A stretch of DNA of 64,000 nt from Argentina anserina (Eukaryota > Streptophyta > Magnoliopsida > Rosales > Rosaceae), in contig NC_065874.1 of NCBI RefSeq assembly GCF_933775445.1, positions 17,937,001 to 18,001,000 on the forward strand, given 5' to 3'. The translations under genes were made by a program, and so were the position numbers. This document shows positions 1-11,027 of the stretch, in pieces. The notes under the pieces were generated by a model. That model did no database searches, was not told the origin of the DNA, and saw only the letters and a program-made list of their open reading frames with translations. Position 1 is the stretch's first letter; each line of letters starts with the position of its first letter.

Positions 1-893
1 GGTAGCGGCGGCCATGGTAAGCATGGAGTTCAGCTGTTTGAGTTGGCTCCAGTTTCAGGGTGGATCTAGGCACCTAGTGAGATTCATAGAGGCTGTCATC
101 TCCAAGGTTCCTTGGATGGTGGCTCGAAAACTTCCATTCATGGTGATTCTTTGAGATTGCTGGTGGTCGATAGAGGTGGGGGTGTCGAGAGTCGCTTCCA
201 AGTCTGATCGGCTGAGTCTGGTGATTTGGCTTGGCGAGTCTCTTCTTCCTCTCACTCCAAATCTTGTGGTTGCACAATGCGTGCTCGTCGGGGTTCATGG
301 TCGTCCGATGTAGTAGCGTGTGGAGTTGCTGTTTGCGGTAGAGCTAATGGGTGAGTGCCCAGTACCTTGGGTGCCCTTAGCACATGGCTTTGGGCTTCAA
401 TTGTTGAATCTATCAATTCGACCAAGCGTAGGGTTGACCCTGGCGATGCGATTTTTGCGGTCCTTGTTGAAAAGACCTTCTAGGGTCGTGTTGACTCTTT
501 AGATCTTGCTAGGTTATCTCCTCTAAGTAGGATGGCCCTAGTGGGATACTAAGTGAGTTTTCTCACATTGGGTTTTAGTTATGATCTTGGATTCTTGGTT
601 CTTGTGCTTTTTTATTGATGGTCTGTAGCATTGAGTTAGATATGTACTTTCTTATTTGGCTCGCATGGTTCAATTATTTCGTACCCCTATAGGGTGTTTC
701 ATGTTTATGTTACTTCCTATTTTACTATATATGACAAAATCGTCCATTCTAAAAAATATATATTGTTAACTTGTTGCATCCAAGAGCAACAAGTCATACT
801 ATTTTCGTACCCTTTCTCTATGACAATGGGATTTCAACGCTAAATGATTAAATAAACACAAATTGTAACAGAAAATAGCTGAAAATTCCATCC
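1..893. other. Non-genic stretch, unidentified repeat-like sequence
   Basis: No coding region recognised. The short open frames here match no family I know. If the GT61 gene to the right is intact, its intron and 3' exons should lie in this direction, but no GT61 C-terminal motif (for example a PHGAQ-type signature) is visible on the minus strand. The G/T-rich text with broken frames looks like an old retroposed repeat; this is inference only. Confidence 0.3.
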
Positions 894-1058
894 CTACGCG
901 CATGTCCTACTTTTATACATACAATTTGCGTAACAGATATTGTGTGTGTATGTATGTATGTATATAAATATGTGTGTGTTCTTTCGTTTTCTCAATGAAC
1001 AAAAAGTAAATAAGTAGCTGGGGAAGAAAAAGAAAACAGACACTGATGGAATGTGCAC

Positions 1059-2288
1059 CTGGTCACAGAAAGTGAGGTTATTAGAGTGAGCCACCAGTAA
1101 GCTGCAACCTTCCACCTTGCCACACTCTTTCTGAAAGATTTCTACCACCGCACTCTCGTTCTTGAACGATCTCGGTCCCGTCCTCATGAACAACGTCATT
1201 CCGATCTTCCTCCGACGATCTTCACCCCCGGAGATAACATTACAGTAAGCCCTGGCCTTACACCTCATTAGATCATAGACCTCCATCCTCTGATCCCTAG
1301 ACATCCCACCTTCATTGTGCCTCATGACCACCGCCTCCTCGAAACAAACAGGCGTCCCTTCCTCAACCCCATCAAACACTTCCACGAACGGCAGCCCTCC
1401 AAAGGTAGCCTCCATCAGAGTACTCAACCACAATCCCATCTTAGACCTGATTTCCCCCCAGTGGTACAATATCCACCGCTCAGATTTGGCGCATGAGTTC
1501 TTTTTGTGCCACGCCACGAAGGGCATGACGGCGGAGAGGCCATGCCATATATTGTCGTAGTTGTAGTGGTTGTAAGAAATGAAGGACAGACCGGTCATTA
1601 GGGTTGCGTTGTGGGGAAGTGCGTCAGGCCATGCTAGGGCGTACGAGTTCCAGGAGCCGTCGTGGGTGTCGCGGCCTTTGAGGCACAGGAGTCTGTTGCT
1701 CGAGGCATGTGAAGGGAAGCGCTGGTACTGGACCTCGCCTTCTTGGTCACTCGAGTCGTACATGGAGCTCATGAACCATGTGTGCCCGACGAGGGCCGCG
1801 TGGGCGTAACGTAAGTCCTTGAGCGGAAGAAACGTGACTGACTGCCGGAGTTTCTGTCTCATTGCATTGAGCTCGTCGGTGTACTTGTTGGTGAAGATCA
1901 CTGAGGTAACGTCCTCTTCCACCGTAGTGGTGGTGTTGATAACTCGCTGCCACTTGCGCATGAGATTGAGAGACCATGAAGGTAGCGACGATGTGGAATC
2001 AGGTGGAGTATGAAGAGACTGGATGTGGAAGATGACGAAGAGGGTGACGCAGGCGGCGAGAATGTAGATGGAGAGTTTTGGGGAGAAGAAAGACGACATG
2101 GAATTAGGGCGCTGGTGATGATGTTTGAGATGGTGGTGATAAGCTACTTTGCTGCTGCCTATGGCCGTTGGAGATCTTTCTAATAATTCTGGAGGTGCTT
2201 TAGGCATGGTCTCGTACGTACGCCTAATCAAAAGAAGGTTCCAATGACTATATTTTTGGAATTGGATGCCATAAAAACTATGCCCCAA
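1059..2288 (-). CDS. Glycosyltransferase family 61 (DUF563) protein, exon 1, 3' part missing
   Basis: Type II Golgi glycosyltransferase of plant GT61, the family of beta-1,2-xylosyltransferase and xylan arabinosyl/xylosyltransferases; the acceptor cannot be inferred. A 410-codon open frame shows a short cytoplasmic N-terminus, one hydrophobic anchor at about residues 72-91, a Ser/Thr-rich stem, and a luminal domain with the family pattern SYNHYNYDNIWHGLSAVMPF and a later CDQ motif. Methionines at residues 1, 28 (position 2207) and 64 (position 2099) could all start translation; the one at 64, just before the anchor, is the most family-like. After CDQ a donor (CAG|GTGCAC, intron side at 1058) ends the exon in phase 0, and the frame beyond it becomes low-quality residues. 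The catalytic C-terminal part is not found between 1 and 1058, so the gene either has a long intron running off the window or has lost its 3' end. Confidence 0.75.
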
Positions 2289-3569
2289 ATTAAGATAAGG
2301 ATAGGAGTAGCTATAGAACTATATAAAACCGTATGTACACAGCTCATTGTATTTTATTAGTCGTTTTACTTTTGGTCATATTGATCCAACTGTTCTCTGT
2401 TTGTTTTATTGTGTGTCTTTAGTTATGATGTTTAAACAGATCCAATGCTGGATCCCTAAACGTGTGTTTTCTTTAGACTTGCTTGCAAAACATATGGAGG
2501 GAATTCCAGTACATTAATTAACAGGGTAAGTTAAAATGTAGTGTTTTGAATTGTCTACCAACTGATCAAGATCTTCAACTAAGCTATTAGTTATGTAATT
2601 GTGTCTTTTTCTATATGACCAAATCATTTGATTCCTGAATTTTTAGATTTCTCGGCTGAAAAAGGTAATAAAAGATTAATTCATCTTCATTGGTGGAATC
2701 AGAGACCAGCGAAACAAATGAATTGACTCAATTGAGTGTTTGTGGAATCATAACGTACTATATATTGTGAAGCTAGAAACGTTAATTCAACCAAACTCTT
2801 GCAACCTTGATGATAAAAGTAAAAAATTACAGCCCGCGCATTTAGTTTGGAAGATAATGGTGGTTTCAAATATGAGGTCGACAAATACGTACAACTATAT
2901 GCAACCCAATGTTTATAATTTTTCCATTGTTGTAAGCTTCCAAACCAGTATATTAGGTGACAACAATCGCTGACTTTCAAGTTAGCTGGCCTTGAAAGAA
3001 GAACATGCATGCGGAAAGCTGAAGTAAACTTGTGACTTTTTGTCCATGCTGTATAAACTAAGCACTAGGTGGGATTCTATATATATGTAAACTTGTGACC
3101 TTTTGCGATTCTAAGGAAAAGGTACGTTATTGCATGAAAATCAATGATCACCCACATCCCCATGCTTGATATATCCATTTTAAAGTGGTGCACGAATCTG
3201 GAAGCAATAGATTGAAATGCAAGTATGCAGCTAATTTAAACTAGGCACTTTCTGGAAACCAAAGCTCTCCTTCTCATTTATCGATGATACAGGAATTCTT
3301 CATAATGAGGATGCATCCTCATTGTGTCGTGATAATTTTCAAGAGTTAATCTATATTTTGCAATGATAAATGGATTTGTCAACATCTAAATTGTTCCTAA
3401 TTATCAGGCCCAACCTGAGATATGGAGACATGTAGATGCGATTCTCAAAAATGGTGTCTTTTAATTAATGGGAACAATATATAGTTCAATCTCTGAATTA
3501 TACGCGTATCACAAGTGATTCCATGTTAAAACAAGAACAATGACGGGAAGTGAAAGAACAAAAAAAAAA
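2289..3569. other. Intergenic, no gene seen
   Basis: AT-rich sequence upstream of the GT61 gene and left of the long-TIR element. The open frames around 2.7-3.0 kb on both strands are short, mutually overlapping and without recognisable motifs. No convincing promoter box was found for the GT61 gene. Confidence 0.5.
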
Positions 3570-4592
3570 GGCAAAATTGTCAAAATACACCTCAAATATG
3601 GCTGAAATTGTCAATTTGCACCCCGAACTTGTCTTTGAGTCAATTTACCTCCTAAACTTGGTAAAAATTGCCGATTTACACCCCAAACTTGTATTCGAGT
3701 CAATTTACCTCCTAAACTTGGTGAAAATTGCCGATTTGCACCCGATCCGTTAAATTTAACTGTTTCTATTCAATTTTGCGTCACATGTCATGCACATGAG
3801 GGGTAATGTTGTCATTTTCTATTTATATTTTTCTTAAAATAAATAAAATTATTCTTTAAAATGAGGATTATTTTGTTAATCAAATTATTTATTTACATTT
3901 TTTTTCTACATACTTAACCATACTTTGAATTATATATTCAACATACCCATCCATTCAAATATAGTGTGTTATGTATAAATATATTTTTATATGTACACAT
4001 TGTTAGAGGAGAAACAAAATGAGAATAATAACGACGTAATAGAACAGAATGTAACCGTTTATTGATTGATAATGAGGCCAATATATAGACATTACATAAC
4101 CACAATTCCGTAGGATTCGGAGTCCTAATCTATTACAGAGATGCGCATCTATCTCTAACAGGAAACATAATAAGTCTAAGACACACACAATAGTAGAATA
4201 ATAATTCTCTCGGAACACACATTTATTTTTTTATTTTTAATGTATTTAGTTATTTATATTTTTCTAATATCTTTTAACATACCATATCACATAAAATAAT
4301 AAATATATAAATCAATAACATGTTTCGAAAAAACAAACATTGTACAAGTGTTCCTCTTAAGTAATTTTATTAATTTATTTCATTATTAAATATGAATAAA
4401 TATATAATGATAATACTGCCCCTTAAATGAATGACATGTGACTTAAAATTGGATTAAAAACATTAAATTTAACGGATAGGGTGTAAATCGGTAATTTTTA
4501 CCAAGTTTAAGAGCTAAATTAACTCAAATGCAAATTCGGAATGCAAATTGACAATTAAGATCAAATTTGAGTGCAAATCGGCATTTTTGCCA
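3570..4592. mobile_element. Non-autonomous element with long terminal inverted repeats (Mutator-like)
   Basis: The left 250 bp or so (from GGCAAAATTGTC) and the right 250 bp read as reverse complements. Both contain the TTTGCACCC...CTAAACTTGGTAAAAATT pattern and end near the AACGGAT / ATCCGTTAAATTTAA core. The left arm holds one extra direct copy of a unit of about 66 bp (3615-3745). Long TIRs, A-rich flanks and no coding capacity fit a Mutator-like non-autonomous element. The exact ends and target-site duplication are blurred by an A-run. A separate solo LTR sits inside. Confidence 0.65.
4001..4217 (-). mobile_element. 217-bp solo LTR with 5-bp target-site duplication
   Basis: On the minus strand the segment begins TGTTCCGAGAG and ends CTCTAACA (TG...CA with TGTT/AACA ends). 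It carries an AATAAA-type signal and a TATATA stretch. The flanks are CACAT at 3996-4000 and CACAT at 4218-4222, an exact 5-bp duplication typical of LTR-retrotransposon integration. There is no internal region, so this is a solo LTR left by LTR-LTR recombination, probably Copia-type given its size. It lies inside the long-TIR element and is therefore younger than it. Confidence 0.85.
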
Positions 4593-5332
4593 AAACAAAA
4601 TAGAGCGTCTTCAGAGGAAATTTCAATCCCTTTGTTTACGTTGCACCTTAACATATAGAAAAGAATCATATTCGGTTGTAAAAAATAAGCCAAGGGAGAA
4701 GAAAACCCAATGGTTTGAATCAAATGGGCTAATTATTATTACAAAAATTTGGTGCTCTTGGTAACTAGGTTGGTAGGCCTGAGGCCATTCGTATCGAGTT
4801 TATTATCATGCATAAACCTTCCAGTACCCACAAGTACCTTTGCTAACATAGTAACATTGACCTTCAATATTCTCTCAAAGAAAAACATTGACCTTCAATA
4901 ATACAAAGGTTTTAGCCATCATCACAATCAGATCCTCCACCGAGGCATCTTGGTCTGTCACGACACTAATCACCAAATCTGCTTGCAGGAGAAGCCAATC
5001 CAAACTTATCAAGATCGTCACCTTCAACCCCGATCTTAAGCGAACCATATGAACCTATGCTTGAGGTTTGTGAGATTTAAAACCCCTATAAATGCATACA
5101 AGGATCTTGAAATGTTACTGAAAATCCAGAAATTGAAGTAAAGATTAGGCATCGAAATGCTGGAATCCGGGGAACATTCTGGCTAGAGAATTGTAGACGG
5201 CAAGGGTGTTAACGCTCTCTAGGGTTTGCTATGCGCTCTGAAACTCCTGGAGGCTAGTTCATATTACAGCTAACTTGCTGTGTAAGAATTAGCAATAAAT
5301 GATTTTTAATGGGTTATCTCTTAATACTTAAT
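4593..5332. other. Intergenic; possible degraded exon on minus strand
   Basis: No intact gene. On the minus strand about 4930-5070 there is a short open stretch with coding-like composition (Ser/Gly/Asp-rich, reading ...LDKFGLASPASRFGD then stop). It has no start, no recognised domain and no neighbours, so it may be the relic of a lost gene or chance. Confidence 0.25.
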
Positions 5333-5766
5333 CAGGATCCCTCCCATTGAGGGATATTTTTTTGGGTATTTAGTTGGGATAGGTCATGTGAACAACTTTT
5401 TTTATTATACTTCAACATTTCCATTGTTCAATTTTTAGGGTATAATGTGTAAATCATCTTTGTAAAATTTCAACTAAAATTGTGATAGTTAAGATATCAA
5501 ACTTAATCAAAACAATTTCAGCTAAAATAGTGATAGTTGGACGCGGAAAATCTGCCAAAAATGAACCGTTCATAGCTATAAATTTAAATCTCAATTTTGA
5601 ATGCATTAAAGACTTCTAATTTTGCTGAAACTTTGCAGAGATAATCTACATATTAAACTCTAAAGATTGCACAGTAAAAATGTTGAAATGTAATCGAAAA
5701 GTGGGCTAATGACATATCTCTATAAAATACCAAAGAAAAAAAATCTCTTAGTGGAAAAGCCCTAAA
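5333..5766. mobile_element. Old foldback (hairpin) MITE
   Basis: The left half (through TTCAACATTT...GTAAATCATCTTTG) and the right half (CAGAGATAATCTACAT...AAATGTTGAA) are diverged reverse complements over about 180 bp each. They surround a short centre containing AACCGTTCAT. This matches the architecture of the hairpin MITEs at 21.1 and 44.3 kb. Ends are approximate and no target-site duplication is clear. Confidence 0.5.
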
Positions 5767-6818
5767 TATTTAATATAAATTATACCTTAGTGATAATTTG
5801 AAATTTCTCACTAAAAATGAATTACGCGACAAATTCTAACTATTAGTTGTTGATTAACATTTACGTGGCAACTTTAAGAGGAATACGGTTGAAATAAAAT
5901 CTCCTCAAAGAAATCTGTCACCGGAGAAATCCATTGAAGACAAATACGGGTGAGGGTAATAAGGGCCAGAAAGGTCAGTGGAAATCTAAAGTAACCCAAA
6001 TAGCAATCACTCATAGTGTTTACTTCAAGCTATAAGAGACTTCGACGCACATAATTAATTTACTTATTTTTTTTTGAAAGGTTAATTTACATATTTTAGA
6101 AAGTACTGATGTATGGGTTAAACTATGATCGATTTTCATATACTATATATGCATGTGTTTCATATTTTTGAATTATTAATTTGTTTATATGTACTTAATT
6201 ATTAGCTAGAATGTACTAAATCGCCTAATCCTTTTTTTTAGATTAAAAAAAACTTATAGCTAGAATGCAGCTAGGGAGAACACAAGTGTACGTATGTCTC
6301 ATGGCAAAATACAATTGGATATGGTTTCCAAGTCGTCCACCTGAATATATTGGTCAATAGTTAACTGCATGTAGAATTCTATTCAGTATTGAGCTAAAAA
6401 CGGTCAATATAGGCTACAAGCAGCTAGTGCTTCTATAACGGCTTTTCGATCCCCCGGTTTGGAATAGCGAACAGCATGCATCTGGAATTTGGTTTCTTGG
6501 AAACTCTTAACAAAACAACATGACGAGCATATGATCACGCAATTACCTGCACATACATATATGAACTAATGATGAGGACCAAGTAATAAGCTAGCCTAAC
6601 CTGCCCAACTAATATCTACGTACAGTAATATCTGTATCTCTTTTGCGTATTCACCTAATTTAGATATAATTTTTCTTGAGAAGTCTAATTTTTGTTTACT
6701 TACATGTTTTCCAGCCCTTCGTATTAGACCATCACATTAACTGAGAGTGAGATATATACAGATGCACAGTTTACATGCATGCAATCCTCTTTCCTACTAG
6801 CCCTATCTTAATTCTCTC
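5767..6818. other. Intergenic, upstream region of STIG1-like gene
   Basis: AT-rich DNA without coding potential. It contains the distal promoter of the STIG1-like gene. No assignable element seen. Confidence 0.4.
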
Positions 6819-6828
6819 TATATATAAG
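6819..6828 (+). promoter_or_regulatory. TATA box of STIG1-like gene
   Basis: TATATATAAG lies about 115 bp before the ATG at 6940. A CT-rich leader follows, as in many plant promoters. It is the best TATA match upstream of the gene. Confidence 0.55.
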
Positions 6829-6939
6829 TTAACTTACATATGCTACCTCATCATCGAATACACATTCGTATTTTCTCACCATTTTCCTAGTACTTCAATC
6901 CTCTCGGCTCGTTTAGAAACCTAGACACGAAAACTTAAA

Positions 6940-7419
6940 ATGAAGGGCTCCATTAAACTCTTCCTTCATCTAGCCATGCTAATGGCTTTAGCTACCATTA
7001 CTCTTTCAGCTGCATCAATGCCAGAAGAAGATAGAGAGGAATGGTTCTCTGATGAGGAAAACGGTGCCCCAGATGAACCATCTGATGATCTACCTGCGAT
7101 TTTAAGCCAACCAAAGACATCGCTTAGGGGAGCAAGCCGCTTCCTTGCTACTCGAGCTGTTGCAACTACTTGTGACAAAAACCCTAAGGTTTGCAAGGCT
7201 GCAGGTAGCGCAGGGAGAGACTGCTGCAAGAAGAAGTGCGTGGATTTGAAGACGAACAAAGTCAATTGCGGCAAGTGTGGGAAGAAATGCAAGTACTCGG
7301 AGATATGCTGCAAGGGGAAGTGTCTGAATCCAATGTCTGACAAGAAAAACTGTGGGAGCTGCAACATCAAGTGCAAGAAAGGCAGTTCGTGTGTGTATGG
7401 AATGTGTAGCTATGCATAG
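6940..7419 (+). CDS. STIG1-like cysteine-rich secreted protein
   Basis: Complete intronless gene of 159 aa, the usual size for the plant stigma-specific protein 1 (Stig1) family. Residues 1-24 form a hydrophobic signal peptide, followed by an acidic linker (about 27-58). The cysteine-rich domain begins at residue 78 and holds 16 cysteines arranged as C-x6-C...CC...C, with a repeated NCGxC/KC pattern (NCGKCGKKC, then NCGSCNIKC), the hallmark of the family. Members are secreted; in Solanaceae they act in stigma exudate and pollen-tube growth and bind pollen receptor kinases and phosphoinositides. Other members are vegetative, so tissue cannot be inferred. The start follows AAAATG and has no competing upstream ATG in frame. 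Nothing suggests a pseudogene. Confidence 0.92.
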   Translation: MKGSIKLFLHLAMLMALATITLSAASMPEEDREEWFSDEENGAPDEPSDDLPAILSQPKTSLRGASRFLATRAVATTCDKNPKVCKAAGSAGRDCCKKKCVDLKTNKVNCGKCGKKCKYSEICCKGKCLNPMSDKKNCGSCNIKCKKGSSCVYGMCSYA

Positions 7420-9447
7420 AAATCAGCAGACCAACATCGATCTACGTACGACGTACCCAGGCATGATAAGGATAAACAGTATTTCTGCACTGTCCAGCTA
7501 TACACACACGTACGTCCTTAAATTCATTATTTAATTAATTTCTCCTCTAATTTAAATTATGTACAAAGTGCTTAAATATATGCTTGCATAAGTTTAAATT
7601 ATGTGTGCAACGAATAAGGGGTAGCTAACTAGTCAGCACCCATCGGGTTTGTGCCTTTCTCAACTGTCGACGAGGAATTATTTATTTACTTTGTATCTTA
7701 TTTGTTGTAACAAGAACAATATATATATATATTTATTGAATTTGTCTCTTATTTGTTGTAACAAGAACAATATATAAATTCTTCTCTTCTTTAATCAAGC
7801 TCTTATATATTAATGTGTTCACGTTATTTATTGAGAGATGCACAGAAGGAGCTTCAAGAAATCCGTTGTACACTTGTACATGTAATATAAACGAAACGTA
7901 TACAGTGTCATGATTCCATCCCAACTTGTAGTACGTGGTCGATCTTCTAGAATGTATATTGAGTAGCTGGTTATATTTTTCTTTTCAGTTTGCAGGAGCA
8001 CGTACCCATCGTCCCCATATAATGAACAATAATTAAGACGTATGAATAATATTGCAGTCAGTAAGCAATTCTGCAGATAAATGGAAAAACTGGAAAGAAA
8101 TAGGAATGAGTTAGTTACATAAATACAACACATTACAGAACATGCGGTATACTTTTTTGTTTGATGAAAATTCACAACTACTTTTGTATTTAAATTATAA
8201 TCGAGCATACAATATAATAAGTTCGCATATATTGGGGTTCTTAATTAGAAAAACTAAATAATTAACAAGTATGACAGAAAAAATTCTTTTTATAACTCAA
8301 AGACACAATATTCATAGCTAGTCAAGCTGTATCATGACAAATTTTCAACAGATTAATTAGCCAATGCAAGATCGATTGTTTGGAAAAAAAAAAGTGTCAT
8401 GTTAATTTCTTGGATTACATGGAGAGTATTAGCTTGATTCAGTATGTTAATTGGACGACTTGGAACAACTCAATTACTTGGAGAGTATCAGCTTGATTTA
8501 CTTCTAAATGTTTTCGTGGATTAGCTATTGCACATGAAATTGGACATAAATTGAATTATAAACTTATAATCCATGAAATTGGACGACTTGGACCAACATG
8601 TTAATTTCTTGTATTCTTGATCGAATCTTGAATGTACGTGAAGGTGACCGGGCTGGCTTGATATCGATCAATTCCCAATAATTGATGTATGTACATCGAT
8701 CGATCCAAAAGGCTTGTTGTTCGTGTCCATGCAAGTTACTTGTTGTTATACTCCTGATTTACTAATTAATAGCATACTAATATTTGTTCACAGAATTAAC
8801 ATTTTGCTTTGGAATCATTTTAAAAAAAGAAATTCAATGCAAGTGAGTGTCCAGTGAAATCTAAATATTTCTCATCAAGTTGACTTAACGTAAGTGATCA
8901 TTCTATATATGCTTGTTCATGCTTGTTCATCCAAATAATTCATGATTCATTTATCTTCTTCGGCGCGCAACACCGTACCCAAATGATTACCCCTCTCTGT
9001 ATATATGTATAACAGAGAAATTTGTTCCGCATGAAATTCCTCAAGGTATCCTTATTAGTAGAATCGACGGCTCTAGCGGTTAATGTCTCTGCAACAGTAA
9101 TGGAAGGACTATCTTTTAACGAGGAAACCAGGGCTAGAAATAATCACGAAGCTAGCCTCTGAGGCTCTGATGATGAGCTCCCAACTGACGCCAAAAACAG
9201 GGAGAAAACCTCTCTGTGGTATTTAGTTTACACATGACATGCTCTTTAAAGGACGGTTCATTGTAATGTGATCGATCACTAATAGGGTTCAAACATTACG
9301 TCGTCCCTCTCGTTGCATAGCCTTTAGTAATATGCATATGACATGTGCTTTTAAAATAAATGTACGTAATAAAAAAACTACTGATGAAACCAGGAAGATT
9401 ATGGAATTATGGCTGCTTGAAACTAGAGAGAATTACTCACCAACACC
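7420..9447. other. Intergenic, no gene seen
   Basis: AT-rich downstream flank of the STIG1-like gene. It holds a two-copy 50-bp tandem repeat (about 7684-7783, core TTATTTGTTGTAACAAGAAC) and short imperfect repeats at 8.40-8.62 kb (GGAGAGTAT..AGCTTGATT). The minus-strand open frame near 7.83-8.21 kb has no recognisable motif and overlaps these repeats. Confidence 0.5.
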
Positions 9448-9499
9448 CACTATGCCGATTACACTTTTGGGCGATCACCATTGACAGGAAATGCTCAAT

Positions 9500-9700
9500 T
9501 CCGTCACCTCAAACACTTTAAGCGACGGAGAAACAAGATCGTCTCTAGAGGAAGACAATCCGTCGCTCAAAACACCCTGGAGTGACGGGATAATTAGTCC
9601 GTCGGTTAAGATACAATATTTAAGTGACCCACATATTTTGTCGTCGCTTAAACACTCTGGAGCGACGAACATTGGTTTATTCCGTCGGTTAAATGTTTTT
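9500..9700. repeat. CACTA subterminal repeats
   Basis: Multiple copies, in both orientations, of a motif like CCGTCGGTTAA / TTTAAGCGACGG (variants at about 9502, 9517, 9570, 9598, 9640, 9660 and 9682). Subterminal arrays of a 10-13 bp motif are the binding sites of the TNPA-type protein in En/Spm elements. Their spacing next to transposase relics supports the CACTA call. Confidence 0.7.
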
Positions 9701-9939
9701 TCATCTACTTAAGCAGTACAAAAACTGAACTCAAACTGGGAAATTAGTCTGCAACTGCGATTTTGAGGCTGATTTGGGGAAAGCTTGAAGTTAGGGGTGT
9801 AAAACTTCTTCTTATCTCTTCTCATTGTAGGTTAGTATGAACTATATCATTTCTTCATCTTCTTACCATGTATTGAGTTTACTGCACCATGAATTTGATA
9901 TTTTATAGTTTACTTTTAATTTATTTAATCATGCAATTG

Positions 9940-10330
9940 GAGGTTCATTGTAGAGTTTAGTGTTAGAATCACTCAATTTAGAGCTTTAATTTGGTGTTCA
10001 TTTTAGAGCTTTACTATGGGTTTTAGAGTTTTGTGTTAATTTTGTCCATTTGTGTTAGAATAGAGCTTGAATTAGGTGATTTAGAGTTTGAATTCGGTGT
10101 TCATTTTAGAGCTTCAATTCGGTGAGAGTTTAGTGTTCATTTTGTCTATTTTTGTAAGAGTATAGCTTGAATTAGGTGTTCATTTTAGAGCTTCAATTTG
10201 GTGTTTTAGAATTTAGTGTTTACTTATATTAATGCATCATGTTTTAGAGCTTGAATTAGTATTTTATTCATTACTTAATGTATGTAGAATTTAGTGTTGA
10301 TTTTTGTTTTGTAGCTTCATGAGTAGAATT
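9940..10330 (+). repeat. Low-complexity degenerate minisatellite
   Basis: Irregular repeats of TTTAGAGCTT(G/C)AATT(A/C)GGTGTTCATTT-like text, with units of roughly 40-60 bp and much drift. It lies between the subterminal repeats and the transposase. Confidence 0.5.
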
Positions 10331-10936
10331 AAGTTATACATATATATATTACTTTAGTGCATAATAGTTTTTACATATAACATTAGTGCTTTATTCATCA
10401 CTTAATATATATGCTTGTGTTTTGTGTGTTATCTTTAGTGTTGGATTTGTTAATTTAATTTAGAGTTAAGTAGAGTTGATTTGTGTGTGATTGCAAAAAT
10501 TCATATATTGTTCATGAGTTTTTTATTTCAATTTATTTACTAAGTATGTGTTTATTATCCGGTTGAATATGTGTAAGAGTGAACTCTAACAAGAATTTAC
10601 TAGTTGCTTTTAGCTTAGAATTCCTATTCGAGAATCACTTGTACGACATTTGATTCTTGAATTGTCTAATTTTTGGACAGTTTGGGAGAACATGACTTTG
10701 TTGAGCGAGCTTGGACTTCATGTGGTTTTGTTTTCCGTTTTGGGTATTGATTTCGACAAGATCTCCTTGTACTGTTCCTCAAGTGCAAACTAGCTTTAGA
10801 TATTTGTGCACTTGGGGAACTGTAGGGAGATGCTGCCAAATTTTTCCCAAAACCGAAAGTGAAACCCATAAAGACAAGAGGCTTAACAAAGGAAGTGTTC
10901 CCTTAAATGGGATAGGACCCTAACCGGAGGCATAAA

Positions 10937-10975
10937 ATGAAGAAGAAGAAGAAGAAGAAGAAGAATAAGAAGAAT
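10937..10975 (+). repeat. GAA/AAG microsatellite
   Basis: Run of AAG/GAA trinucleotides, slightly interrupted near the 3' end, just upstream of the transposase relic. Confidence 0.85.
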
Positions 10976-11027
10976 TATATTATGTGCATGATTGTATTGT
11001 TTTCTAACTTAATACATATTTACTATT

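Noticed and set aside
7828..8208. Minus-strand open frame of 126 codons
   Set aside because: No domain or signal, AT-rich, overlaps short repeats and lacks a promoter; likely chance.
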